Assembly (NCBI GenBank): GCA_902790175.1
Contig: CADAQZ010000026.1
Location: forward strand, 1-49,931
Source: an uncultured Eubacteriales bacterium
Lineage (GTDB): Bacteria > Bacillota > Clostridia > Christensenellales > Aristaeellaceae
Direction: 5' to 3'
DNA length: 49,931 nt
Shown: positions 24,939 to 34,156 of the stretch, in pieces
Position numbering within the stretch: position 1 is the stretch's first letter
Layout: each line of letters begins with the position of its first letter
Notes under the pieces: model-generated
Seen by the model: only the letters and a program-made list of their open reading frames with translations
Told to the model about the DNA's origin: nothing
Database searches by the model: none
Translations under genes and position numbers: made by a program

Positions 24939-26263
24939 TGGCTGAGAAGAATACGCTGGCAGCGCAGCCCAAGCTGCGCAGCAAGAAGGGCCACGAGCGC
25001 CGGACGAACGGCACGATCTACACCGTGCTGACCATCATGTCCATCATCTGGCTCGTCCCCTTCGTGTTCCTGGTCCTCCAGTCCTTCCGCTCCTATAAAT
25101 TGGAGAAGGGCGGCATGGTGGACTACCTGCTCCCCAAGCACTTTTCGCTGGACAACTACGCCTTCCTGTTCGAGGGCAGCAACTTCTTCTCCTGGTGCGG
25201 CAAGGCCATACTCGTCGGCCTGATCGCGGCCGCGGTGGCCACGCTGCTGGTGCACCTGTGCGGCAAGGCGCTGGACAGGCGCGAGGGCGAGGACAAGGGC
25301 GCGCGCATCCTGATGATCGGCGGCAGCCTGCTGGTCGCCTTCGCCGCGCTCGTCGCGCTCACGGCCGCGCTGCATGGCTTCGCCCTGGCCGGCGAGGCGG
25401 GCACGCTCCTGATCGCGCTGGCGCTGTTCATCCTCGTGGGCTTCATCATGGCCCGGGTCTATCTGAAGCAGGACAGCAAGCTGCTGCGCTCCATCCCCGG
25501 CTACGTGGTGGAGGACAAGCACGAGGGCGCGAAGAAGCTGTGCACGCTGGCGCTGGAGTTCCTGGTGCTCTCCATCATCATCCAGCACATGCTGGCCCCG
25601 ATGACCACGAGCCAGTACGTGCGCTGGTACATCAACACGCTGACCATCGCCCTGTTCACCGCCGTGCTGCAGACGGCCATCGTGCTGTCCGTCAGCTACG
25701 CGCTCAGCCGCCTGCGCTTCAAGGGGCGCAAGCTGATCATGAACGCGGTGCTGGTGCTGGGCCTGTTCCCGGGCTTCTTGACGATGATCACGCTGTACTT
25801 CCTGCTCAAGCAACTGGGCCTGACCCAGGCGAACGCGGTACCCGGCCTGATCCTGATCTACTGCGCTTCCTCGGGCATGGGCTACTACATTTCCAAGGGC
25901 TTCTTCGACACGATCCCCAAGTCCCTGGACGAATCCGCCCGCATCGACGGCGCGACGCGCTTCCAGGTGTTTTTGAAGATCATCATGCCGCTGGCCAAGC
26001 CCATCGTGATCTACACGGTGCTGATGGCGTTCATGGCCCCCTGGGGCGACTACGTGTTCGCCAGCTACGTGGCGTTCGGCGACCCGAAGGGCTACAACGT
26101 GGCGGTCGGTCTTTACAACTGGGTCAACACCAACGACTTCCAGAACTACTTTACCCGCTTCTGCGCGGGCGGCGTGCTGGTGGCGGTGCCGATCACGGCG
26201 CTGTTCCTGGCGCTGCAGAAGTACTATGTCGAAGGCGTTACCGGCGGAGCCGTGAAGGGATAG
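24938..26263 (+). CDS. Sugar ABC transporter permease (MalG-like) with a long internal insertion
   Basis: Protein of 441 residues, compared with about 280 for a usual MalG. The C-terminal half is typical: WYINTLTIALFTAVLQT, LFPGFLTMI, and the coupling loop LDESARIDGATRFQ. Between the LDNYAFLFEGSNF region and the core lie about 150 extra residues with roughly three added hydrophobic segments and charged loops (RREGEDKGARI). The gene is intact and uses the same codons as its neighbours, so the insertion looks native. The start overlaps the previous stop (TAATG), with GAGGA upstream. Confidence 0.88.
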   Translation: MAEKNTLAAQPKLRSKKGHERRTNGTIYTVLTIMSIIWLVPFVFLVLQSFRSYKLEKGGMVDYLLPKHFSLDNYAFLFEGSNFFSWCGKAILVGLIAAAVATLLVHLCGKALDRREGEDKGARILMIGGSLLVAFAALVALTAALHGFALAGEAGTLLIALALFILVGFIMARVYLKQDSKLLRSIPGYVVEDKHEGAKKLCTLALEFLVLSIIIQHMLAPMTTSQYVRWYINTLTIALFTAVLQTAIVLSVSYALSRLRFKGRKLIMNAVLVLGLFPGFLTMITLYFLLKQLGLTQANAVPGLILIYCASSGMGYYISKGFFDTIPKSLDESARIDGATRFQVFLKIIMPLAKPIVIYTVLMAFMAPWGDYVFASYVAFGDPKGYNVAVGLYNWVNTNDFQNYFTRFCAGGVLVAVPITALFLALQKYYVEGVTGGAVKG

Positions 26264-26265
26264 AG

Positions 26266-26321
26266 CCCCCCTCATGCCTTCCCCTTGAGGGGAAGGTGGC
26301 GCGAAGCGCCGGATGAGGTGG
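26266..26321. repeat. Palindromic repeat, CTTCCCCTTGAGGGGAAGG type
   Basis: Hairpin CCTTCCCCTTGAGGGGAAGG followed by GCGCGAAGCGC and CGGATGAGGTGG, between the MalG and ATPase genes. Confidence 0.72.
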
Positions 26322-26370
26322 AAATCCGCCCAAGATATGTGCCATCCCAAGAATTGGAGGATTGTAGAAT

Positions 26371-27419
<1,049 letters not shown>

Positions 27420-27443
27420 CGCGGAGGCTTCCATAACCCGTTA

Positions 27444-27544
27444 AAAGATCCTTGACGCTGCGCTAGACCTGCGGCAGCACTTCGTTCAGGATGACAAGTC
27501 GGCGAAAACCGCGTCGTTGTCATCCTGAGCGCACCGAAGGATCT
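27444..27544. repeat. Inverted GTCATCCTGAGCG repeat (degenerate)
   Basis: Arms AAGATCCTTGACGCTGCG...TTCAGGATGAC and GTCATCCTGAGCGCACCGAAGG. It is part of the 383-base gap 27420-27802, which holds only repeats. Confidence 0.8.
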
Positions 27545-27574
27545 GTACGTTCCGTTTCCAATCGGCAAACAAAA

Positions 27575-27650
27575 GTAGGGGCGCCGTTGCGGCGCCCGCC
27601 CATGAACGTTTCGTTGCGTTCAGGGCGGGCGGCGCATCGCCGCCCCTACG
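27575..27650. repeat. GC-rich palindromic repeat, long version
   Basis: Begins GTAGGGGCGCC and ends CGCCGCCCCTACG, so the ends are inverted copies. The centre reads CATGAACGTTTCGTTGCG. It is the full-length form of the repeats at 14178 and 18534. Confidence 0.72.
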
Positions 27651-27658
27651 GATTATTG

Positions 27659-27711
27659 CGCGGCAGCCGCTATCAACTCCTCACTCCTCACTCCTAACTC
27701 CTCACTCATCA
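27659..27711. repeat. Head-plus-tail repeat
   Basis: Head CGCGGCAGCCGC (27659-27670), then TATCAACTCCTCACTCC and further heptamers. Here a palindromic element separates it from the 3' end of the next gene. Confidence 0.78.
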
Positions 27712-27739
27712 TCCGGCCCGACGGGGGTGGACGGGAAGC

Positions 27740-27790
27740 GACCTCATCCGGCGCTTCGCGCCACCTTCCCCTAAAAGGGAAGGCTTTTGG
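27740..27790. repeat. Palindromic repeat, CTTCCCCTAAAAGGGAAGG type
   Basis: ACCTCATCCGGCGCTTCGCG, then the hairpin CCTTCCCCTAAAAGGGAAGG and CTTTTGG, just past the stop of the secreted-protein gene. Confidence 0.7.
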
Positions 27791-27802
27791 GTGCGCCGCG
27801 TT

Positions 27803-28416
27803 CTACTCTACGATCTTCACCCATTTCCTTACGGTAATGTCGCCGTAGGTGGCGGTATACACCACCACGCTGCCGGCGGTCAGCTTCTTCCGGTCGTCCG
27901 ATGAGATTCTCCATGTCGCGACGCCGTTATATGGGTCTTGACCTTTTTGGCCATGTCCCCGAAGCTGAACAGCACGTATTCTCCCTTTACGGGCTGGCCG
28001 TCGATCGTGAGCGTCGCCTCCAGGGCCCGTTTCTTCCCGCTCTTGCTGATCGCGTCGGCCTCTGTCAGCGTCAGCTTGACATTCGCGCGCCGCCACTGGG
28101 CGTACAGGGTAGCGGTGTTGGTGTAGGCGAAATAGTAGCTGGCCCCGTCCTTGTAGGGCGTGCCCGTGCCGTCCGAGGCCGTGTTCCAGCCCGTGAAGGC
28201 GTAGCCCGACTTGATCTGAAACGGGTTGAGCCGCAGCGCCGTCGCCTCGCGGCTCCAGGCGACCTGGGTGGCGATGTTGTTTCCATACCAGTAGGGGATC
28301 ACGCAGTGGTCGTCCGCGTAGGTCACGGTCGCGGCGACGTCCGCCCACGCGGCCAGGCAGCCGAGCGCCAGGATCAACGCCATCAACAGCGCCAGCAGCT
28401 TTCTCGTGTTCTTCAT
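27803..28416 (-). pseudogene. Secreted protein with InlB-type B-repeat, frame broken
   Basis: The frame starting at 28416 (behind GGAGAAGGGG) encodes a signal peptide ending near AWADVAAT and a domain with GYAFTGWNTASDGTG and YTNTATLYAQW, the Listeria-Bacteroides (InlB B) repeat. At about 27925-27950 the frame is lost after FSFGDMAKKVK. The continuation, GVATWRISSDDRKKL to VRKWVKIVE, lies in another frame and looks like a beta-sandwich end. The total length is one base short of a multiple of three. Its function is probably cell-surface or adhesion-related (inference). It is divergent from the capD-like gene. Confidence 0.75.
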
Positions 28417-28550
28417 ACGGTATACCCCTTCTCCGCGCCGCGTGGAAATATTTGGTTACATTAGTACTAACCTTCTCGTATCATTTTGTTGATGTTTTCT
28501 TAACATGGAATTATAGCTTTTCTGTGATGTTTTTTGTCGGTCCACCCCAT

Positions 28551-28578
28551 TTGACAGAATCCCATAAATCGCTATAAT
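28551..28578 (+). promoter_or_regulatory. Promoter of the capD-like gene
   Basis: TTGACA (28551-28556), 16-bp spacer, TATAAT (28573-28578). In the same gap a minus-strand TATAAT (28510-28515) could serve the secreted-protein gene. Confidence 0.88.
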
Positions 28579-28635
28579 ATATCATGGTGGTTTGGGCGCT
28601 GCCCTGCCCCAGTACTCGCGTTTCAGGAGAACAAG

Positions 28636-30498
28636 ATGAAGTCAATCCTCTACGGAAGATCGGGAAAGTGGATTCGGCGGGCCCTGCTGTTCCTGCTGGA
28701 CCTGTTCTTCGTGTACCTGTCCGTGCGGGCGGCGCTGCTGCTGCGCTTCGAGGGCGTGGTGAGCCGCTCGCAACTCGCGTGGTCGATGAAGGCGCTGCCG
28801 CTGATCATGGCGGTGTACGCCGCGTGCAGCGTGCTCTGCGGGCTGTATGAGATGATCTGGCGCTTCGCCTCCGGGCCGGAATTTCTGCGGCTCGGCGCGG
28901 CCTACGCGGCCTCGGGGCTGATCACGCTGCTGATGAACCACCTGCTGCGCTGGCACATGAGCCGCACGGTACTCGTGATGACGGCCATGATCATGCTGAT
29001 CCTGGTGGTGGCCTCCCGCTTCATGTGGAAGTGGCTGCGCGGCGTGCTCTCCGGCGGCGTCGGGCGGCAGACCCGCATACTGATCGTGGGCGCGGGCGAG
29101 GGCGGCGCTTACGCCGTGCGCATCTGCCAGCAGAACCGCGCCAACTTCGGCACGCCCGTGGCCTTCGTGGACGACGACCCGATGAAGCGGCGCATGCGCG
29201 TCAGCGGCATCCCCGTCTGCGGCACCGTGGCCGACATCCCGGAGATCGTCAAGCAAAAGAACATCGACGAGATCATCGTGGCGGTGCCCGGCACGCACGG
29301 CGACCGCCTGACGGAGATCATCAGCCTGTGCCAGTCCACGCGCTGCCGCACGCGCATGCTCTCCGACCCCAACGACGTGGACCGCGCCGGGCGCGCCAGG
29401 GCCTTCCGCGAGCTGAACACGTCCGACTTCCTCTCCCGCGCCGAAGTGGCGCTGGACATGCAGCTGATCCGCGGCTACCTGGCCGATCAGGTCGTGATGG
29501 TCACCGGCGGCGGCGGCAGCATCGGCAGCGAGATCTGCCGGCAGATCATGCGCTTTGGCCCGAAGAAGCTGTTGATCTTCGACATCTACGAAAACTGCGC
29601 CTACGAGCTGGAGTGCGAGTTGCGCCAGAAGTACGGGCAGGACTGCCCCGTCGAGGTGCTGATCGGCTCCATCCGCGACCGGCGCAGGCTGGACGAGGTG
29701 TTCGACCAGTATCGGCCCCGCGTGGTATTCCACGCCGCGGCCCACAAGCACGTGCCGCTGATGGAGATCAGCCCCGGCGAGGCCGTGAAGAACAACGTGT
29801 TCGGCACGCTGAACCTGCTCCGCTCCGCCGACGCGCACGGCGTGGAGCGCTTCGTGCAGCTGTCCACCGACAAGGCCGTGAACCCCACCAACGTGATGGG
29901 CGCCACCAAGCGCGTGACGGAGATGCTGCTGCAATCGTTCGCCCGCCGCACCGAGATGAAGTGCATGGCCGTGCGCTTCGGCAACGTGCTGGGCAGCCAC
30001 GGCAGCGTGATCCCGCTGTTCGAGGCGCAGATCCGCAAGGGCGGGCCCGTGACGCTCACCCACCCGGACATCACCCGCTACTTCATGACCATCCCCGAGG
30101 CGGCCCAGCTGGTGCTGCAGGCGGGCGGCCTGGCGCAGTCCGGCGCGATCTACGTGCTGGACATGGGCGAGCCGGTGAAAATCATCGACCTGGCCAAGAA
30201 GCTGATCCGCTTCTACGGCTACGAGCCGGGCGTGGACATGGAGATCACCACCATCGGCCTGCGCCCCGGCGAAAAGCTGTACGAGGAATTGATGATGGAC
30301 AAGGAGAGCGCGGGCGTCACCCGCACGGCCCACGACAAGATCTTCGTCGCCCCGCCGCTGGACTTCTCCGACGAGACCTTCAAAGCGCAGCTGGAGGCGC
30401 TCAAGGCCGCCGTGGACGCCAACGACGACCAGGCCGTGGTGGACGGGCTGGTGGCCGTCGTGCCCACGTACCACCCGAACAGGGATATGCTGGAATAG
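28636..30498 (+). CDS. Membrane-bound nucleotide-sugar 4,6-dehydratase/epimerase (CapD/WbpM family)
   Basis: Protein of 620 residues with four N-terminal membrane helices (about residues 12-135), a first Rossmann domain (RILIVGAGEGGAYAV) and a catalytic SDR domain beginning VTGGGGSIGSE. The active-site region is STDKAVNPTNVMGATK, with Met in place of the usual Tyr before the Lys, as known for the long WbpM/CapD form. It acts on UDP-GlcNAc or similar sugars for surface polysaccharide or glycan synthesis at the membrane. AGGAG precedes the ATG. The neighbouring LCP gene also fits envelope glycan work. Confidence 0.9.
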   Translation: MKSILYGRSGKWIRRALLFLLDLFFVYLSVRAALLLRFEGVVSRSQLAWSMKALPLIMAVYAACSVLCGLYEMIWRFASGPEFLRLGAAYAASGLITLLMNHLLRWHMSRTVLVMTAMIMLILVVASRFMWKWLRGVLSGGVGRQTRILIVGAGEGGAYAVRICQQNRANFGTPVAFVDDDPMKRRMRVSGIPVCGTVADIPEIVKQKNIDEIIVAVPGTHGDRLTEIISLCQSTRCRTRMLSDPNDVDRAGRARAFRELNTSDFLSRAEVALDMQLIRGYLADQVVMVTGGGGSIGSEICRQIMRFGPKKLLIFDIYENCAYELECELRQKYGQDCPVEVLIGSIRDRRRLDEVFDQYRPRVVFHAAAHKHVPLMEISPGEAVKNNVFGTLNLLRSADAHGVERFVQLSTDKAVNPTNVMGATKRVTEMLLQSFARRTEMKCMAVRFGNVLGSHGSVIPLFEAQIRKGGPVTLTHPDITRYFMTIPEAAQLVLQAGGLAQSGAIYVLDMGEPVKIIDLAKKLIRFYGYEPGVDMEITTIGLRPGEKLYEELMMDKESAGVTRTAHDKIFVAPPLDFSDETFKAQLEALKAAVDANDDQAVVDGLVAVVPTYHPNRDMLE

Positions 30499-30536
30499 AA
30501 ACATGACCACCGGCAAAGCCGGTGGTCATGTTTCTA
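30496..30536. terminator. Bidirectional terminator, 19-bp perfect stem
   Basis: TAGAAACATGACCACCGGC and its exact complement flank an AAA loop; the stop TAG of the capD-like gene is part of the stem. It lies between two convergent genes and has A- and T-rich ends on both sides. Confidence 0.85.
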
Positions 30537-30552
30537 TACTGTTTATGTACCC

Positions 30553-31566
30553 TTATTCCCCGTAAATGAACTGATGCAGCGCGGCGGCGTTCGCCTCAAA
30601 GTCGGGCTTGATGCACCAGGTATTGCCGAACATGCCGGCCTCGAAGGTGTCGTCCACGGGGATGCGCAGCTCCTGGATCTCGTCCAGGTTCGCGTTCATG
30701 CAGATGCCCGCGATGGACATGATGTCCTCGAAGGTCAGGTTCGTCTCCACGTATTGCAGCATGTTGGTCACGATGCCGGCCAGACTCAAAAGGTCCTGCT
30801 CCTGCAGCTTCCGGGCGATGATCAGCAGCACCTCGCGCTGCCGCTGGGTGCGGTTGTAATCGTTGTCCAGGCTGCGGATGCGGGCGTAGCCCAGCGCCTG
30901 CTTGCCGTTCACCAGCACCTGCGTGCCGCTGGACACGTGCTGCCCGGCGAAGCGGGCGTTGGCGTCGTGGGTGTTGCGGTCGTCGTCAAACAGCTTGTTG
31001 ATGGCGCGGGCCTCGCTGCCGCTGATGTCCAGCCGGATGCCGCCCAGCGCGTCCACGATGCTCGTCAGGCACTCCATGTTCACCAGCACGTAGCTCTCCA
31101 GGTTCAGGCCGAAGTACTCGTTGATCACGCGCATCGTCAGCTCCGGGCCGCCATAGACGCAGGCCGCGTTCAGCTTCTGGCCGCCCAGCTCGGGCAGCTG
31201 CACCCAGATGTCGCGCATCAGCGACGCCATGCGGATCTGCTTCGTCTCGGCGTTCAGCGAGAGCACGATCATCGTGTCGGTGCGCAGGTGCTTCTTGCTG
31301 GTGCGGGAGTCGGTGCCCAGCAGCAGTATGTTGCGCCAGTTCGAGGACAGGCCCTCGGTCACGGCGAGGTCGGTCACCTCTATGTATTCGTCCGGGGAGA
31401 CCTCGATCTCCACATCCTCGCCCTCGCCCATGTCGCTGCCCTCGCTGGCGCGCAGGAAGAAGCCCAGCAGATCGTTGATCGGCTCCTCCTCCGCCAGCGC
31501 ACCCGCGGCGCAGACGGCCAGCAGGCACAGCGCCAGCAGCGCGGCAATCATTCTTTTCATATTCAT
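30553..31566 (-). CDS. LytR-CpsA-Psr (LCP) family protein
   Basis: Protein of 337 residues that probably attaches glycopolymers to the cell wall, or regulates this. It has a signal sequence (residues about 1-25, ending AGALAEEEP), an acidic stretch (SDMGEGEDVEIEVSPDEY), then the LCP core with LLLGTDSR, RTDTMIVLSLN, SLMRDIWV, the conserved Arg/Asp in GYARIRSLDNDYNRTQRQREV, and a C-terminal tail. Most LCP proteins are anchored by a helix; this one has a plausible ALA-E cleavage site and may be released. GGAGG lies before the ATG at 31566. It is convergent with the capD-like gene. Confidence 0.9.
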   Translation of the reverse strand: MNMKRMIAALLALCLLAVCAAGALAEEEPINDLLGFFLRASEGSDMGEGEDVEIEVSPDEYIEVTDLAVTEGLSSNWRNILLLGTDSRTSKKHLRTDTMIVLSLNAETKQIRMASLMRDIWVQLPELGGQKLNAACVYGGPELTMRVINEYFGLNLESYVLVNMECLTSIVDALGGIRLDISGSEARAINKLFDDDRNTHDANARFAGQHVSSGTQVLVNGKQALGYARIRSLDNDYNRTQRQREVLLIIARKLQEQDLLSLAGIVTNMLQYVETNLTFEDIMSIAGICMNANLDEIQELRIPVDDTFEAGMFGNTWCIKPDFEANAAALHQFIYGE

Positions 31567-31607
31567 ATCACAGCCTCCAAGCATGTCTTGATTCGGGATA
31601 TGCTCTT

Positions 31608-31636
31608 ATTTTACCAGCCCGCGGCCATAAAATCAA
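31608..31636 (-). promoter_or_regulatory. Promoter of the LCP gene
   Basis: Minus-strand -35 TTGATT (31631-31636) and -10 TAAAAT (31608-31613) with a 17-bp spacer. Confidence 0.7.
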
Positions 31637-31790
31637 TCCCACGCGCGAAAATCAAACGATAAATAAACGCAGCTTCATATTCGCGGAAAAAGTGCGGCGT
31701 TTTCGGGCTTTTCGCAGGATTTTGGGCCGCCGGGAGCGAATAAAACCCCGTGGAAAGCCAAACATTCCCAGCGACGACGGAGGGCCGGGC

Positions 31791-32351
31791 ATGAACGTCT
31801 ACGACTTCGACAACACCATCCTGCGGGGGGACAGCACCGCCCGCTTCTTCGCCTGGTGCCTGCGCAAGCGGCCGCGGATGTGGCGCGACGCGCCCGCGCA
31901 GGCCGTCAACGGGCTGCTGTTCGTATTGAAGCTGCGCAAGAAGCAGGCGTTCAAGCAGCGCATGCTCCACTTTTTGACGCTGATCGGCGACGTGGACCGG
32001 GCGGTGGACGAATTCTGGGCGGACAACTTCTCGCGCGTGAAGGCGTGGTATCCGCCGCGCCACCAGGACGACGACGTGGTGATCTCCGCCTCGCCGGAGT
32101 TTTTGATCCGCCCCGCCTGCCAGAAGCTGGGCATCCGGGTGGTGATCGGCTCGCCGGTGGACAAGCGCAGCGGGCTGTTCCTCGGCCCGAACTGCCACGG
32201 CCGGGAGAAGGTCGCGCGCTTCCGCGCCCGCTTCCCCGGCGGCCGGATCGACGAATTCTTCTCCGACTCCCGCTCCGATAGGCCGCTGGCCGAGCTGGCG
32301 GAGAAGGCGTGGCTGGTGAAGGGGGAGAAGCTATTACCTTGGCAGCCCTGA
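31791..32351 (+). CDS. HAD-superfamily phosphatase (subfamily IB-like)
   Basis: Protein of 186 residues from the ATG at 31791, behind GGAGGG. HAD motif I is at the very start (VYDFDNTIL), motif II is VVISASPEFL, and the later motif is FFSDSRSDRPL. This is the phosphoserine-phosphatase-like subfamily, which acts on small phosphorylated molecules or lipid-linked ones. The substrate is unknown. The usual product is somewhat longer, so the cap is small. It is divergent from the LCP gene. Confidence 0.8.
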   Translation: MNVYDFDNTILRGDSTARFFAWCLRKRPRMWRDAPAQAVNGLLFVLKLRKKQAFKQRMLHFLTLIGDVDRAVDEFWADNFSRVKAWYPPRHQDDDVVISASPEFLIRPACQKLGIRVVIGSPVDKRSGLFLGPNCHGREKVARFRARFPGGRIDEFFSDSRSDRPLAELAEKAWLVKGEKLLPWQP

Positions 32352-32393
32352 TGTATTGCGGCATCATCAACATGTGGCAACGGACCGCAGCCG

Positions 32394-32532
32394 ACAGATT
32401 CTTCGACTTCATTCCGCCTGCGGCTCCATTCCGCTCAGAATGACATCGTTGCGCGTCGATCGTCATCCTGAGCGGAGCCTTGCGCACGGCAAGGCGCAGT
32501 CGTGCCGTAGGCCTGCGAAGCAAAGGATCTGT
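32394..32532. repeat. Inverted GTCATCCTGAGCG repeat (long form)
   Basis: Arms CAGATTCTTCGACTTCATTC and GTCATCCTGAGCGGAGCC...AAAGGATCTG, with an inserted TTGCGCACGGCAAGGCG hairpin. It is part of the 406-base gap 32352-32757, which also holds a terminator but no gene that I can see. Confidence 0.85.
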
Positions 32533-32581
32533 AAGAAGGTAAAAGACGACATCACGATGTTTCATCATAGCAATGTTCGGA

Positions 32582-32617
32582 AAAACGCCGCCATGCTCCG
32601 CTGCATGGCGGCGTTTT
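32582..32617. terminator. Bidirectional intrinsic terminator
   Basis: 15-bp stem AAAACGCCGCCATGC / GCATGGCGGCGTTTT with a 6-base loop, downstream of the HAD gene. Confidence 0.82.
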
Positions 32618-32757
32618 CGCGCCCGTCGAGTGTAAATCCCGAACTTTCACCCCGACAAACCCCACAATTTACAATATCAGCGTTCAGTTGTAACTTTGCT
32701 TGTGTATGATAACCACACAAGCCCCGCAGGGCTGAAAATGAGAAGGAGACATTGATT

Positions 32758-33972
32758 ATGAAGAAGATCGCATCCGTCCTCCTGGTCCTGGCCATGTTGC
32801 TCTGCTCCGTCGCTTTCGCGGAAGTGGCGGCGGAAGACATGAAGGTTGGCCTGATCTGCCTGCACGACGAGAACATGGGCTACGACGCCAACTTCATCGA
32901 CAGCATGAAGGCTGCTGTGGCGAACCTGGGCCTCGATCCCGATACCCAGCTGATCATCAAGACCAACATCCCCGAGAGCCAGGAGGCCTACGACGCCGCC
33001 GCGGACCTGGCGGACATGGGCTGCAAGTACATCCTCGCCGATTCCTTCGGCCATGAGGACTACATCATCCAGGCCGCTTCCGAGTTCCCGGAGGTCCAGT
33101 TCTCCCACGCCACCGGCACCAAGAGCCAGAGCGCGGGCCTGGACAACTTCCACAACGCCTTCGCCTCCATCTATCAGGGCCGCTTCGCCGCGGGCTACGC
33201 CGCCGGCCTGAAGCTGAACGAGATGATCGAGAAGGGCGAGATCACCGAGGACCAGGCCAAGGTCGGCTACGTGGGCGCGTTCCCCTATGCCGAGGTCATC
33301 AGCGGCTACACCTCCACCTTCCTGGGCATCCGCTACGCCTGCCCCTCCGCCACCATGACCGTGAAGTTCACCAACAGCTGGGGCGACCAGGCCCTGGAGC
33401 AGGAAGCCGCCACCGCGCTGATCGCCACGAACGGCTGCGTGCTGATGAGCGAGCACGCCGACACCGTCGGCGCGCCCACCGCCTGCGAGGACAACGGCGT
33501 GCCGAACGTCGGCTACAACATTTCCTTCGCCGCCGTGGCCCCCAACACCGCGCTGGTTTCTTCCAAGATCAACTGGACTCCCTACATGCAGATGGCCATC
33601 GAGGCGACCATGAAGGGCGAGAGCTTCCCGACCGACATCGCGCTGGGCATGGCCGACGGCGCTGTTGAGCTGACCGAGCTGAACGAGAACGTGGCCGCCG
33701 AGGGCACCGCCGAGAAGGTCCAGGAGGTCCTGGCGAAGCTGGAGAGCGGCGAGCTGCAGGTGTTCGACACCAGCACCTTCACCGTGAACGGCATGACCCC
33801 CGAGGAGTACGTGCAGACCGAGGACTACCTGCAGGATACCGCCAACGGCGGCTTCAACGCTGCGGTCCATCAGGTCGCCGCGGGCTATGTGACGGACGGC
33901 TACTTCCACGAGTCCGAGTTCCAGTCCGCTCCCTACTTCGACCTGCCGATCGACGGCATCACGCTGGACTGA
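32758..33972 (+). CDS. BMP-family ABC transporter substrate-binding protein
   Basis: Protein of 404 residues with a signal peptide (MKKIASVLLVLAMLLCSVAFA) cleaved at AFA-E and no usable lipobox. The family pattern includes VGLICLHDENMGYDANFID, YILADSFGHEDYI and FASIYQGRFAAGYAAG. BMP proteins bind nucleosides or related ligands for an ABC importer (as PnrA does), but no permease or ATPase gene is beside it. The ATG at 32758 follows AGAAGGAGAC; a TTG six bases upstream is less likely. It ends at a strong terminator, so it is a single-gene unit. Confidence 0.88.
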   Translation: MKKIASVLLVLAMLLCSVAFAEVAAEDMKVGLICLHDENMGYDANFIDSMKAAVANLGLDPDTQLIIKTNIPESQEAYDAAADLADMGCKYILADSFGHEDYIIQAASEFPEVQFSHATGTKSQSAGLDNFHNAFASIYQGRFAAGYAAGLKLNEMIEKGEITEDQAKVGYVGAFPYAEVISGYTSTFLGIRYACPSATMTVKFTNSWGDQALEQEAATALIATNGCVLMSEHADTVGAPTACEDNGVPNVGYNISFAAVAPNTALVSSKINWTPYMQMAIEATMKGESFPTDIALGMADGAVELTELNENVAAEGTAEKVQEVLAKLESGELQVFDTSTFTVNGMTPEEYVQTEDYLQDTANGGFNAAVHQVAAGYVTDGYFHESEFQSAPYFDLPIDGITLD

Positions 33973-33995
33973 TCGCTGGACGATTGACAATTGAC

Positions 33996-34031
33996 AAAAC
34001 CACCGGCGCGGAAACCGCGCCGGTGGTTTTT
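33996..34031 (+). terminator. Intrinsic terminator of the BMP gene
   Basis: 16-bp stem AAAACCACCGGCGCGG / CCGCGCCGGTGGTTTT with an AAA loop; the mirror-image A-tract would also stop minus-strand transcripts. Confidence 0.92.
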
Positions 34032-34042
34032 GAATAATGCGA

Positions 34043-34142
34043 AAAGATCCTTCGCTTCGCTCAGGATGACAACGCTGCGGTTTCCGCGAGCCTGTCATCC
34101 TGAGCGGAGCCTTGCATCAGCAAGGCGCAGTCGAAGGATCTT
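34043..34142. repeat. Inverted GTCATCCTGAGCG repeat
   Basis: Arms AAGATCCTTCGCTTCGCTC and GTCATCCTGAGCGGAGCC...TCGAAGGATCTT, between the BMP terminator and the 3' end of the GGDEF-EAL gene. Confidence 0.85.
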
Positions 34143-34156
34143 GTCTCTCTTACCCC

